Source: Aureimonas sp. Leaf324 (lineage in GTDB: Bacteria > Pseudomonadota > Alphaproteobacteria > Rhizobiales > Rhizobiaceae). From it: a stretch of DNA of 64,000 nt. The notes beneath the pieces are model-generated. The model saw only the letters and a list, made by a program, of their open reading frames with translations, searched no databases and was not told the DNA's origin. Shown one piece after another: positions 34,436 to 43,282 of this stretch. The translations under genes and the position numbers were made by a program. Location: positions 974 through 64,973 of the forward strand of contig NZ_LMOH01000008.1 of assembly GCF_001423245.1 (NCBI RefSeq). The letters are read 5' to 3'. Position 1 is the stretch's first letter, and each line of letters starts with the position of its first letter.

Positions 34436-34741
34436 ATGTGCGCCATCCTCGCGTCGCTCGCCCTCTCCGCATCTCCAGGGCGCGACGCGCCGCCGGTTCC
34501 CTTGGAACAGACGGCAGCCCGGTCCGCGGCCACGATTGCGGCCGATCTGCACTCTCTCCTGTCCACCCCGCTTGGGTGCGAGACGTCCCGCGACGCCTAT
34601 CCGTGGATCGTCTGGCTGCACGGGGGCGACCGGCGCGGCAGCGATGTCGAGACGGTCCGGCCGAGCGGCGTTCCCGCGAAGATCGCAGGCGGGCGCAAGG
34701 TGCGCGAGGAGTTCTCGACCACCTACGATCCCCGTGGCTAG
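34436..34741 (+). pseudogene. N-terminal remnant of a secreted esterase/alpha-beta hydrolase
   Basis: 101 codons ending in a TAG: a signal-peptide-like start, then TIAADLHSLLSTPLGCETSR, DAYPWIVWLHGGDRRGSDVE and TVRPSGVPAKIAGGRKV. The LHGG oxyanion region followed by GSD and a short helix is typical of carboxylesterase or PHB-depolymerase-like hydrolases (usual length near 250-350). The nucleophile Ser and His parts are missing, so this is a broken gene. Confidence 0.55.
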
Positions 34742-35069
34742 GTCGCCGTCGGCGTCGCCCGCGGGCCGGCGCTGCAGATCGTCAAGGGCACGTGGGACTT
34801 CCGTGGAGGGGCTGGAAGGGCGCCTCCGTGCCCTGAACCGCGCGGCGGGCTCGGAAGATATCGTCGTCTTCCACGACCCGCACCAGCTCGCGACGCAATC
34901 GCCGGAGAACACGGAACTCGCGGGCGAGCACGTCGCGACGCTCGCGCGGGCTGCGGCGAGGGGCGAAATCGCGATGGATGGCGGGGCCGAGCCCAGCGAC
35001 CTGCGAGCCCTCGTCCTTTCTGCCCTGCCCGACTGGGATATGACCACGCGGCCCGGCGGCGCACGGTAA
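34742..35069 (+). pseudogene. Unrecognised coding remnant before the GntR gene
   Basis: One plus frame reads SVEGLEGRLRALNRAAGSED, IVVFHDPHQLATQSPENTEL and LRALVLSALPDWDMTTRPGG before a TAA at 35067-35069. It looks protein-like but has no start or family, and a second frame just upstream (GPALQIVKGTWDFRG) also looks coding, suggesting a frameshift. It may be part of the same decayed locus as the esterase remnant. Confidence 0.3.
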
Positions 35070-35095
35070 GCCGTGCCACGGAACCGGCCTTGCCC

Positions 35096-35770
35096 CTACT
35101 TCAGTTGGAAGGCCGTCACCGCGAACGCGATGAGGCTGCGGATATGCCGGGCGACGCTGTCCCGCGTGGCCTCGGCGTCCGAGGCCTGGATCGCCTCGAT
35201 GATCTCGAGATGCTCCGAGGAGTCCGGGATCAGCCGTTCCTTGAGCTGGTCGATCTCGAAGAGCCGCGTCGCGGCCCGCAGATCGCGAAGCACGCGCGCC
35301 ATGACCGCGTTGCCGCAATGGTCGATGATCATCCCGTGCAGATGGTCGTCCGAGAACCAGTGCTGATCGGTGTGATAGGTCTTGGCGTCGAGCAGTTCCA
35401 TGATCTCCAAGCGCACGGCGAGGAGCGTGCGACGGGGGATGTTGTCGAGCGCCAGCACCGCCGCCTCCGGCTCGATCAGGAGCCGCAGCCGGAGGCTCTG
35501 GAGATACTCGCCGAGGTCGACGCGGCGCACGACGTAGTTGCGCCCCTCGCCCTTGTGGACGAGCCCTTCGCCCTCCAGCCTCTGGAGCGCCTCGCGCATG
35601 GGGGTTCGCGACACGCCGAGCGTCGCGGCGAGCTTGGCCTCCACGATGACGTCACCGCCGCGCAGGCGGCGGCTGCGGATCATGTCGGCCGCCGAGCGGT
35701 AGGCGAGGTTGGCAAGGTTCGGGCTGCGATCGGCAGCCGGGGTCGGCGCGGCCTCTTCGTTTGAACTCAT
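35096..35770 (-). CDS. GntR-family regulator (FadR subfamily, FCD domain), copy 1
   Basis: 224 residues from ATG 35770. The N-terminal winged HTH has AYRSAADMIRSRRLRGGDVI and LAATLGVSRTPMREALQRLE; the C-terminal FCD ligand domain (about 90-224) has the metal-binding His pattern (DDHLHGMIIDHCGN; ARHIRSLIAF). It is divergent from a second GntR gene at 35863; a TGGTATGCCA palindrome lies between them. It probably represses the amino-acid uptake and catabolic genes downstream of the second GntR. Confidence 0.92.
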   Translation of the reverse strand: MSSNEEAAPTPAADRSPNLANLAYRSAADMIRSRRLRGGDVIVEAKLAATLGVSRTPMREALQRLEGEGLVHKGEGRNYVVRRVDLGEYLQSLRLRLLIEPEAAVLALDNIPRRTLLAVRLEIMELLDAKTYHTDQHWFSDDHLHGMIIDHCGNAVMARVLRDLRAATRLFEIDQLKERLIPDSSEHLEIIEAIQASDAEATRDSVARHIRSLIAFAVTAFQLK

Positions 35771-35815
35771 GGCTGCCTCGCTCCCGCCCGCATTCGCCCC
35801 TCGCCTCCACACGAC

Positions 35816-35825
35816 TGGTATGCCA
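35816..35825. promoter_or_regulatory. GntR/FadR-type operator TGGTATGCCA
   Basis: A near-perfect palindrome in the 92-bp gap between the two divergent GntR genes. It shares TGGTATRCCACT with the site at 36558 before the binding-protein gene. TGGTNTACCA-like sites are typical of FadR-subfamily regulators. Confidence 0.65.
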
Positions 35826-35862
35826 CTCCTCCGCCGTGCGGAAGCAAACAGTCGAGATCCAG

Positions 35863-36507
35863 ATGGCCAAGCCCCCGGCCGAACCCACCAATCTTTCCGA
35901 GAAGGCCTATCGGCACATCCTGTCGGAAATCCTCGACGCGCGCCTCGCCGCGGGGACGCCCATCCAGGAGCGGCGCATCGCCGAGGAGATCGGCGTCTCG
36001 CGCTCGCCCCTGCGCGACGCTCTCGGCCGGCTGGCCGGCGAGGGCCTCTTGGTGCGCAGCAACACCGGCGTCCTTGCGGTTCGCGCGCTCAGCCTCCAGG
36101 ACTACCTGCAGACGCTGGAGATGCGCGCGCTGGTGGAGCCCGCCGCCGCCGCGCTCGCCGCCACGGCCGTCGCGGCCGCCGACGTCGCCCGCCTCGAAAC
36201 CGACATGGCGCGGCTGGAGACGACGGACGACCTTCAGGAACCGGACCTCCTGCGGTTCGACGACGATCTTCACGCCTTGATCGCGAGCCATTGCGGCAAC
36301 CCGTTCATGATGCGTTACCTCCAGGACATGCGCCGCTACACGACGCTCTACGAACGCCAGACGAAATGGCGGGCGACGCTGCATGTCGACAACGGCGAGC
36401 ACCGGGAGATCCTGACCGCGCTGGCGCTTCGCGCGCCCGAGCAGGCCGCGGACGCGATGCGGCGCCACCTGTCCGGCATCCGCCGACGCGTTCTCGAACG
36501 CTTCTGA
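35863..36507 (+). CDS. GntR-family regulator (FadR subfamily, FCD domain), copy 2
   Basis: 214 residues from ATG 35863. HTH: EKAYRHILSEILDARLAAGT and IAEEIGVSRSPLRDALGRLA. FCD domain: EMRALVEPAAAALAATAVAA, DDDLHALIASHCGNPFMMRY and the late His in AMRRHLSGIRRR. It is related to the divergent copy 1, especially in the FCD region (HALIASHCGNPFMMRYLQDM against HGMIIDHCGNAVMARVLRDL). The longer frame from 35761 would overlap the operator and is rejected. Confidence 0.92.
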   Translation: MAKPPAEPTNLSEKAYRHILSEILDARLAAGTPIQERRIAEEIGVSRSPLRDALGRLAGEGLLVRSNTGVLAVRALSLQDYLQTLEMRALVEPAAAALAATAVAAADVARLETDMARLETTDDLQEPDLLRFDDDLHALIASHCGNPFMMRYLQDMRRYTTLYERQTKWRATLHVDNGEHREILTALALRAPEQAADAMRRHLSGIRRRVLERF

Positions 36508-36557
36508 CGATCTGCGAAAATCCAACTTGCGCACCTCCGGCTTCCGTCGCATAATAT

Positions 36558-36567
36558 TGGTATACCA
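36558..36567. promoter_or_regulatory. GntR/FadR-type operator TGGTATACCA
   Basis: A perfect 10-bp palindrome 43 bp upstream of the binding-protein ATG, overlapping an AT-rich ATAATATT stretch that could be the -10 box. Blocking this promoter would repress the transporter and catabolic genes. Same core as 35816-35825. Confidence 0.7.
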
Positions 36568-36610
36568 CTAGCATGCGCTTTTCCTCCCGATCTTGCCAAG
36601 AGGTTTCACC

Positions 36611-37438
36611 ATGCCCACCCGGTTTTCCCTGACGCTCGCGCTCGGCGCCCTCCTCCTCGCCACGACGGCAGAGGCTCAGGACTGCAAGCCCGCCGTCGCC
36701 GACGCCGAACTCATCCAGCCGGGCAAGTTGGTGATGTCGACCAACCCGACGCTGCCGCCGCTGCAGTTCGTTGATGCGTCGGGCGAGCTGAAGGGCATGC
36801 GCGTCGAGCTCGGCAAGGAGATCGCCAAGCGGCTGTGCCTCGAGCCCGAATACATCCGGATCGAGTTCTCGGCGATGGTGCCCGGGCTTCAGTCGGGCCG
36901 CTGGGACCTCATCAATACCGGCATCTTCTACACGCCCGAGCGGGCCGCGATGATGCAGATGATCCCCTACGAGAACCAGGCGATCAGCATCTCGACGGCC
37001 AACAATTCCGGCATCGAGGTCAAGTCGCTGGACGATCTCGCCGGCCGCTCGATCGGCGTCGAGATCGGCGGCTTCGAGGAGAAGCAGGCCAAGGCGATCG
37101 ACGCGCAGCTGCGCGAGAAGGGCTTGGAGGGCGCCACGGTGCGGACCTTCGACAATTTCGCCCTCGCCTACCAGGCGCTGCGCGCCGGCCAGGTCGACGC
37201 GATGGTCTCGATCGACGGCGTGGCCGAGGAATACGCCAAGCGCGGCCAGTTCCACCGCGCGCTGCACGGCATCGGCCCGACGCCGGTGGCCCTCGCGATG
37301 AAGAGCCGCCCGCTGGCGGACGCGGTGGCCAAGGTGCTCGCGGACATGAAGGCCGACGGCTCCTTCGACAAGCTCTTCGCCGAATACGGCGTCGAGCCGG
37401 TGTCGGGCGAGCTCGTCGTGAAGGGCCCGGCGGGCTGA
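36611..37438 (+). CDS. Polar amino-acid ABC transporter, periplasmic binding protein
   Basis: 275 residues from ATG 36611, with AAGAGG upstream. A signal peptide (PTRFSLTLALGALLLATTAE-AQ) precedes a family 3 solute-binding protein: LVMSTNPTLPPLQFVDASGE, LKGMRVELGKEIAKRL, GLQSGRWDLINTGIFYTPER and GRSIGVEIGGFEEKQAKAID. This family binds amino acids or opines. It works with the 37491 permease and the 42014 ATPase, which are separated by two enzyme genes. Confidence 0.92.
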   Translation: MPTRFSLTLALGALLLATTAEAQDCKPAVADAELIQPGKLVMSTNPTLPPLQFVDASGELKGMRVELGKEIAKRLCLEPEYIRIEFSAMVPGLQSGRWDLINTGIFYTPERAAMMQMIPYENQAISISTANNSGIEVKSLDDLAGRSIGVEIGGFEEKQAKAIDAQLREKGLEGATVRTFDNFALAYQALRAGQVDAMVSIDGVAEEYAKRGQFHRALHGIGPTPVALAMKSRPLADAVAKVLADMKADGSFDKLFAEYGVEPVSGELVVKGPAG

Positions 37439-37490
37439 TCGCCAAGCTTCCCACCCCGCCTCGGCGACGATCCGGCGAAGGACCGCACGC

Positions 37491-38183
37491 ATGCTGAACT
37501 GGAACTGGTCGGGCTTCTTCGGCTATCTCGTGAACCCGTTCATCCTCCAGGGCGTCTTCACGACGCTCTGGCTGACGGTCGTCGCCATTCTCGCCGGCCT
37601 CGTGCTCGGCTTCGGCCTCGCCCTGATGCGGCGCTCGTCGTCGCGCATCCTCTCGGGCTTGGCGGGCGCCTATGTCTGGCTGTTCCGTGGAACGCCGCTG
37701 CTCGTCCAGCTCATCGTCATCTACACCGCCCTGCCCGAGCTCGGCATCCGCTTCAACGTCTGGCAGGCTGCGCTGATCGGCCTGTCGCTCAACGAGGCGG
37801 CCTATCTGGCCGAGATCATCCGCGCCGGCATCGAGGCGGTGCCGAAGGGCCAGGTCCGCGCCGCGCGCGCCCTCGGCATGCGCGAGCCGCAGATCATGCG
37901 CTCGATCGTCCTGCCGCAGGCGCTGAAGATCATCGTGCCGCCGCTCGGCAACTCGGTGAACGGCCTCCTCAAGACGACCTCGGTCACCTCGGTGATCTCG
38001 ATGGAGGAACTTCTGCGCCGCACGCAGGTCCTCATCCAGGAGCGCTTCGAGGTGCTCGAGCTCTTCACCGTCGCCGCGATCTACTACCTCCTCCTGACCA
38101 CCCTCTGGGACCTCGTCCAGCGCCGGATCGAACGGCGCTTCGGGCGCTCCGACCAGCCGCTTGCCGCGAGCGAGCAGCGCTGA
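37491..38183 (+). CDS. Polar amino-acid ABC transporter permease
   Basis: 230 residues, HisMQ family, with about five membrane segments and the conserved loop YLAEIIRAGIEAVPKGQVRA AR (residues about 104-125). FRGTPLLVQLIVIYTALPEL precedes it, also typical. Only one permease gene is present, so the channel is probably a homodimer. Confidence 0.92.
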   Translation: MLNWNWSGFFGYLVNPFILQGVFTTLWLTVVAILAGLVLGFGLALMRRSSSRILSGLAGAYVWLFRGTPLLVQLIVIYTALPELGIRFNVWQAALIGLSLNEAAYLAEIIRAGIEAVPKGQVRAARALGMREPQIMRSIVLPQALKIIVPPLGNSVNGLLKTTSVTSVISMEELLRRTQVLIQERFEVLELFTVAAIYYLLLTTLWDLVQRRIERRFGRSDQPLAASEQR

Positions 38184-38209
38184 CACCCGCCTTCAACGGA
38201 TCCATCGCC

Positions 38210-39106
38210 ATGCAGAAGACCTTTCGCGGTGTCTACACCGTCATGATCACGCCGTTCGACACGGCCGGACGGCTTGACGTCGAAACGCTCAGAGCCTTCA
38301 CCGACTGGCAGATCCGGGAAGGCATCCACGGCCTGATCCCGCTCGGCTCCACCGGCGAGTTCCTGTCCCTGTCCGAGGAGGAGCGCGTCGAGGTCGCGAG
38401 GACCGTGATCGAGACGGCGGCGGGCCGGGTCCCCGTCCTGATCGGCACGGGCGCCGAGGACACGCGCGAGGCGGTCCGCCTGACGCGACAGGCCGAGGAC
38501 CTCGGGGCCGACGGGGTGATGATCATTCCGCCCTTCTACTCGACGCCGACCGACGACGAGCTCGTCCACCACTACCGCACGATCGCCGCGGCGACCAAGC
38601 TGCCGATCATGGTCTACAACAACCCGGCGACGGCCAACGTGGACCTCAAGCCCGATCTCGTGGCGCGGATCGCCGAGATCGAAGGCTGCGACTACATCAA
38701 GGAATCGACGCTGGAGGTGACGCGCGTGCGCGACATCATCCGCAAGGCCGGCTCCAATATGACGGTCTTCGGCGGCATCCTCGGGTTCGAGTCCTTCGTG
38801 GAAGGGGCGGAGGGCTGGGTCGCCGTGGCGTCCAACGTCGCCCCGCGGCAGATGGCGCGCATCTTCGAACTGGTGAAGGACGAGAACCGCGTTCCCGAGG
38901 CGCACACGCTCTATCTCGAATGGCTGCCGCTGATCGAGGCGGTCGGCGGTCATCTGTATGTCGGCGGCACCAAGGCGCTCCTCGGCCACATGGGCTTTGC
39001 GGTCGGCGGTCCCCGCCCGCCCCGCCTGCCGCTGCCGGCGGCCGACGACGCCCGCATGAAGGCGCTGGTCGACCACTTCGGCCTCGCCCGGGCGCTCGCC
39101 GCCTGA
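38210..39106 (+). CDS. DapA-family lyase/deaminase
   Basis: 298 residues of the dihydrodipicolinate synthase/N-acetylneuraminate lyase family. The GSTGEF loop (47-52), Tyr136 in MVYNNPATAN and the Schiff-base Lys164 in CDYIKESTLE are present. Lysine biosynthesis is unlikely in this catabolic setting. In hydroxyproline pathways a DapA homologue deaminates pyrroline-4-hydroxy-2-carboxylate and stands next to an HcnABC-like dehydrogenase, as here; that role is possible but not shown, since no proline racemase or semialdehyde dehydrogenase is in the window. Confidence 0.88.
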   Translation: MQKTFRGVYTVMITPFDTAGRLDVETLRAFTDWQIREGIHGLIPLGSTGEFLSLSEEERVEVARTVIETAAGRVPVLIGTGAEDTREAVRLTRQAEDLGADGVMIIPPFYSTPTDDELVHHYRTIAAATKLPIMVYNNPATANVDLKPDLVARIAEIEGCDYIKESTLEVTRVRDIIRKAGSNMTVFGGILGFESFVEGAEGWVAVASNVAPRQMARIFELVKDENRVPEAHTLYLEWLPLIEAVGGHLYVGGTKALLGHMGFAVGGPRPPRLPLPAADDARMKALVDHFGLARALAA

Positions 39107-39107
39107 C

Positions 39108-42017
39108 ATGCCGATGGCGCCCGCCCCCAGTTCCCGCGCCGGCGCGACGGCGACCATCCGGTTCGATGGCCGCGCGCTGCCGGCGGTGCCGGGCGAGAGC
39201 CTGGCGGCGACGCTGATCGCGGCGGGCCTGAAGGCGCAGTCCACCGGCAAGGACGGACACCCGCGCGGCCACTACTGTGGCATGGGCGTCTGCCACGAGT
39301 GCCTTGTGGTGGTGAACGGACGCGCGGGGCAGCGCGCCTGTCTCACCCGATCGGAAGACGGGTTGGACGTGCGAACCCATCCCGCGCGGGTCGACCTTCT
39401 CGATCCTCACCTTGCCGATCTTGCCGAACTGCCGACCGGGATCGCCGAACGCAGCGTCGACGTTCTCGTCGTGGGCGCCGGGCCGGCCGGGCTCGCCGCC
39501 GCGGAAACGGCGACCGGGCACGGGGCGAGCGTGACGGTGCTCGACGAGCGCCCCGGCCCCGGCGGCCAGTTCTACAAGCAGCGCCAGGGCATGGCGGCAC
39601 GCGACGGACAGATGCAGGAAGGCGCGACGCTGATCGAGCGGGTGCGCGGCCTCGGCGTCGCCATCCGCGGCGAGACGCTGGTCTGGGGCGCCGAGCGGGA
39701 CAAGGACGGTCGCCTCGTTCTGGGAACCCTTTGCCGGGGCGAAGCCGCCCGCTGGCGCCCGCGCGTGCTCGTGGTCGCCACCGGCGCCTTCGAGACGCCG
39801 CTCGCGCTTCCCGGCTGGACCCTGCCGGGCGTGATGACCACTGGCGGGGCGCAGACGCTAATCCGCTCCTACGGCGTGTCCGCCGGGCAGCGCGTCCTCG
39901 TAGCGGGCAACGGCCCCCTCAACCTTCAGGTGGCCCTCGAGCTTGCCGGCGCGGGATCGACGGTCGCTGCGGTTCTCGACCGGGCCCCGCCTCCGCACAC
40001 GCGGCCGCGCGAGGCGGGCCGCCTCGTCGTCAGCCACCCCGCGCTCGCGCTCGCCGGGATGCGGCAGATGGCCCGGCTGCGCGCGTCGAACATTCCCCTC
40101 TCCTGGTCCTCGCAACTCGTGCGGGTCGAGGGCGACGGGCGGGTCGAGGCCGCCGTCTACGCGACGCCCGAGGGCGAGCGGCGCGTTGCGGTCGATGCCG
40201 TGGTCGTCGGCAACGGCTTTGCCTCCGCCAACGAACTGTCGCGGCTTCTCGGCTGCGCCCACCGCGATCACGGCGGCCGGCTGGAGGTCGAGCGCGACGA
40301 GACCGGCCGGACGTCCCAGCCCGACGTCTTCGTGATCGGCGAGGCCGGTCGCTTCGCCGGCGCCCATGTGGCGCTGGCGCAGGGTCGCCTCGCGGGCCGC
40401 GCCGCATCGCGCGAGCTCGGTGCCGACACGGCGACCGGGGCGGACGAGGAGCGGGCCGACCGCCGGCGCCTCGCCCGGCACGAGACCTTCCAGGCCGCGC
40501 TCTGGACCCTGTTCGACGCGCCAGAGGCCCTGCCGCCCTCCGCGGACACCTTGGCCTGCCGATGCGAGGCGGTGAGCTTTGCGGCCGTCTCGAAGGCGCT
40601 GGCCGAGGGCCCCCATGGCGACACCGCCAGCCTCAAGCGCGTGACCCGCGCCGGCATGGGCCGCTGCCAGGGCCGCTATTGCGGCCCGGTCCTTGCGCGC
40701 GCCGCCGCGCGCGACCCTGAGGCCCGCGCGGTCGTGCCGAAGCTCGCCGCGCAGATGCCGCTCCGGCCGATCCCGCTGGCCGCCCTCGCGCTGGAGAAGC
40801 CGGAATGGGGCGGCCATCGCCGCGCGCTCCTGCCCGACCGGCCGGCGCCCGACGCCGAGCCGCTGCCGCCGCTCGCGGTCGGAACGCTGGTGATCGGCGC
40901 CGGAATCGCCGGACTGTCCACCGCGCTGTTCCTCGCCCGCGCGGGCGAGGACGTCGCCGTGGTCGAGCGCGGCGTTCCCAATTCCGGCGCCTCGGGCGGC
41001 AATGCCGGGAGCCTCCATGCCCAGCTCCTGTCCTTCGACTACGGCGCGCGTGCGGAAGCCGGCGGCGGGCCGGCCGCGCGCACCCTCCCGCTGCAGCGGG
41101 ACGCGATCGAGCTGTGGCGCCAGCTGGAACGAGAGCTCACGTCGGACTTCGAGATCAAGATCACCGGCGGCCTGATGGTCGCCGAGACCGAGGAGCATCT
41201 GCGCTTCCTGGAAGCCAAGACCGCGGTCGAGCGCTCGCACGGGATCCGCTGCGAGCTGATCGACGCGGCGGAGCTCCGCCGCCGCGAGCCCGCCCTGTCG
41301 GAGCGTTTCGTCGGCGCCGCGTTCTGCCCGCAGGAGGGCAAGATCAACCCGCTCGTGGCCACCGAAGGCGTCCTGTCCGCGGCCCTTGCGGCCGGCGCGC
41401 GCCTCTACACGAACGCCGAGATCCGGACGATCCGGCGGGAGGGCGACGCCTATGCCGTCGACACTTCGCGCGGCCCGATCCGGGCACGCCGGGTGGTCAA
41501 CGCAGCGGGCGCCTTCGCCTCGCGCATCGGCGCCATGCTCGGGCTGGACGTGCCGGTCTTCGGCGCCCCGCTGCAGATGGTCGTGACCGAAGCCGTCGCC
41601 CCGCTCGTGTCCTGCCTCGTCGCCCATGCCGGCCGCCACCTGACGCTGAAGCAGGCGGCCAACGGCAACATCATCATCGGCGGCGGGTGGACCGCGGGGC
41701 TCGATCCGGTGCACCAGCATCCCCGCCCGCTCTTCGACAGCCTGGAGGGCAACCTCTGGGTGGCGCAGCACGTCGTGCCGGCGCTTCGCAAGGCGCATGT
41801 CATCCGAAGCTGGGCGGCGATGAACATCAACATCGACGGCGCGCCGATCCTCGGCGAGCACCCCGAGGCTCCCGGCTTCTTCAATGCCGTGACCTCCAAC
41901 GGCTACACGCTCGGGCCGCTCGTCGGCCGCATCACCGCCGATCTCGTGGCCGGAAGGCCCGCGACGCACGACATCGGCCCCTTCTGCGTCACGCGCTTTG
42001 CGAAAGGCCGCCCATGA
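39108..42017 (+). CDS. Three-module FAD/iron-sulfur dehydrogenase fusion (HcnA-HcnB-HcnC-like)
   Basis: 969 residues in one polypeptide. Residues 15-95: plant-type [2Fe-2S] domain with Cys57, Cys62, Cys65 and Cys78 (HYCGMGVCHECLV). Residues 115-430: pyridine-nucleotide-disulfide oxidoreductase-like FAD domain (VLVVGAGPAGLAAAE, second dinucleotide motif VLVAGNGPLNLQ). Residues 480-545: BFD-like [2Fe-2S] (CRCEAVS, then RCQGRYCGP). Residues 590-960: D-amino-acid-oxidase-fold FAD domain (LVIGAGIAGLSTALFLARAG). Relatives such as hydrogen cyanide synthase, opine oxidase and D-hydroxyproline dehydrogenase make these as two or three subunits. It probably oxidises an imported amino acid and passes electrons to the respiratory chain. 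It starts one base after the DapA-family stop. Confidence 0.92.
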   Translation: MPMAPAPSSRAGATATIRFDGRALPAVPGESLAATLIAAGLKAQSTGKDGHPRGHYCGMGVCHECLVVVNGRAGQRACLTRSEDGLDVRTHPARVDLLDPHLADLAELPTGIAERSVDVLVVGAGPAGLAAAETATGHGASVTVLDERPGPGGQFYKQRQGMAARDGQMQEGATLIERVRGLGVAIRGETLVWGAERDKDGRLVLGTLCRGEAARWRPRVLVVATGAFETPLALPGWTLPGVMTTGGAQTLIRSYGVSAGQRVLVAGNGPLNLQVALELAGAGSTVAAVLDRAPPPHTRPREAGRLVVSHPALALAGMRQMARLRASNIPLSWSSQLVRVEGDGRVEAAVYATPEGERRVAVDAVVVGNGFASANELSRLLGCAHRDHGGRLEVERDETGRTSQPDVFVIGEAGRFAGAHVALAQGRLAGRAASRELGADTATGADEERADRRRLARHETFQAALWTLFDAPEALPPSADTLACRCEAVSFAAVSKALAEGPHGDTASLKRVTRAGMGRCQGRYCGPVLARAAARDPEARAVVPKLAAQMPLRPIPLAALALEKPEWGGHRRALLPDRPAPDAEPLPPLAVGTLVIGAGIAGLSTALFLARAGEDVAVVERGVPNSGASGGNAGSLHAQLLSFDYGARAEAGGGPAARTLPLQRDAIELWRQLERELTSDFEIKITGGLMVAETEEHLRFLEAKTAVERSHGIRCELIDAAELRRREPALSERFVGAAFCPQEGKINPLVATEGVLSAALAAGARLYTNAEIRTIRREGDAYAVDTSRGPIRARRVVNAAGAFASRIGAMLGLDVPVFGAPLQMVVTEAVAPLVSCLVAHAGRHLTLKQAANGNIIIGGGWTAGLDPVHQHPRPLFDSLEGNLWVAQHVVPALRKAHVIRSWAAMNINIDGAPILGEHPEAPGFFNAVTSNGYTLGPLVGRITADLVAGRPATHDIGPFCVTRFAKGRP

Positions 42018-42742
42018 TCGAGATCCAAGGCGTCAACAAGTTCTACGGGAAGTTCCAGGTCCTCAAGAACTGCAGCACCCACGTCGCCAAGGGGGAAGTG
42101 GTCGTCGTCTGCGGGCCGTCGGGGTCGGGCAAGTCGACGCTGATCAAGTGCGTCAACGGGCTCGAGGGCTTCGACGAGGGCTCGATCCGCGTCCAGGGCA
42201 TCGAGGTCGGCGACCCGAAGACCGACCTGCCGAACCTTCGCACGCGGATCGGCATGGTGTTCCAGAACTTCGAGCTCTTCCCGCACCTGTCGATCATTGA
42301 GAACCTGACGATCGCGCAGGAGATGGTCCTCCAGCGCAAGCCCGACGCAGCCAAGGCGAAGGGGATGGCGCTGCTCGACCGGGTGGGGCTCGCCGACCAT
42401 GCGGCCAAGTATCCCGGCCACTTGTCGGGCGGCCAGCAGCAGCGCGTGGCGATCGCCCGCGCGCTGGCGATGGACCCGACGGCCATGCTCTTCGACGAGC
42501 CGACCTCCGCGCTCGATCCCGAGATGATCGCCGAAGTGCTCGACGTCATGGTCGGTCTCGCCCGCGAGGGCATGACCATGATGTGCGTGACCCACGAGAT
42601 GGGCTTTGCCCGAAACGTCGCGACGCGGGTCGTCTTCATCGACCAGGGCGAGATCGTCGAGGACCGGCCGACCGAGGCCTTCTTTTCCGACGTCACCAAT
42701 CCGAGGACGCAGACCTTCCTCGGCAAGATCCTGCGGCACTGA
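42014..42742 (+). CDS. Polar amino-acid ABC transporter ATP-binding protein
   Basis: 242 residues, GlnQ/HisP type. Walker A GPSGSGKSTLI, Q-loop MVFQNFELFPH, signature LSGGQQQRVAIARAL, Walker B AMLFDEPTSALDPEM and H-loop MCVTHEMGFA are intact. It overlaps the fused dehydrogenase stop by ATGA. It serves the binding protein and permease at 36611 and 37491, so the transporter genes flank the catabolic enzymes. Confidence 0.94.
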   Translation: MIEIQGVNKFYGKFQVLKNCSTHVAKGEVVVVCGPSGSGKSTLIKCVNGLEGFDEGSIRVQGIEVGDPKTDLPNLRTRIGMVFQNFELFPHLSIIENLTIAQEMVLQRKPDAAKAKGMALLDRVGLADHAAKYPGHLSGGQQQRVAIARALAMDPTAMLFDEPTSALDPEMIAEVLDVMVGLAREGMTMMCVTHEMGFARNVATRVVFIDQGEIVEDRPTEAFFSDVTNPRTQTFLGKILRH

Positions 42743-42786
42743 GCGACCCGTTCGCGCCGCGGCCCTCCCTTCACCAGGACACATCC

Positions 42787-43200
42787 ATGAGCGAGCTTCT
42801 CGTCGAGATCGACGGCCATTCCTTTCCCGCGCGCTTCGAGACCGAGGCGGCCCCCCGGACCGTGGCGGCCTTCCGCGACCTCCTTCCCTATGGCGAACGC
42901 GTCATCCACGTGCGCTGGTCGGGCGAAGCCTGCTGGATCCCGCTCGGCGACAAGGACTTCGGCCTGCCCTACGAGAACGCGACCAGCCACCCCCATCCCG
43001 GCCAGATGATCCTGTATCCCGGCGGCGTATCGGAAACCGAGATCCTGCTCGCCTACGGCCCGGTCGCCTTCGCGTCCAAGGCGGGGCCGCTCGCGGGCAA
43101 CCATTTCCTGACGATCACCGACAAGCTGGACACGCTCGCCGAACTCGGCCGCGGCACCTTGTGGACCGGCGCAAAGCCGATCCGTTTCCGTCTGGGTTGA
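42787..43200 (+). CDS. DUF3830 family (cyclophilin-like fold) protein
   Basis: 137 residues, SELLVEIDGHSFPARFETEA, then AFRDLLPYGERVIHVRWSGE and LGDKDFGLPYENATSHPHPG. This pattern matches DUF3830, a small cyclophilin-like beta-barrel family found beside amidases, M20 enzymes and amino-acid transporters. No catalytic role is established. Its place between the transporter ATPase and the M20-like gene suggests it handles the imported compound or its first product. Confidence 0.75.
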   Translation: MSELLVEIDGHSFPARFETEAAPRTVAAFRDLLPYGERVIHVRWSGEACWIPLGDKDFGLPYENATSHPHPGQMILYPGGVSETEILLAYGPVAFASKAGPLAGNHFLTITDKLDTLAELGRGTLWTGAKPIRFRLG

Positions 43201-43282
43201 ACGAAGAAGGGGTGGTGTCGGTCCCGACATTCGAACGGATCGCCGCCGGCCCCATCCATCGCCTCGTAGGGAGCCGCATTCG

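Noticed and set aside
39858-41969. 703-codon minus-strand open frame
   Set aside because: Antisense to the fused dehydrogenase; composition is that of a shadow, and the sense frame has clear cofactor motifs.
36611-42742. Firm assignment as a hydroxyproline pathway
   Set aside because: The DapA homologue and HcnABC-like dehydrogenase fit, but the epimerase and semialdehyde dehydrogenase are absent from the window.
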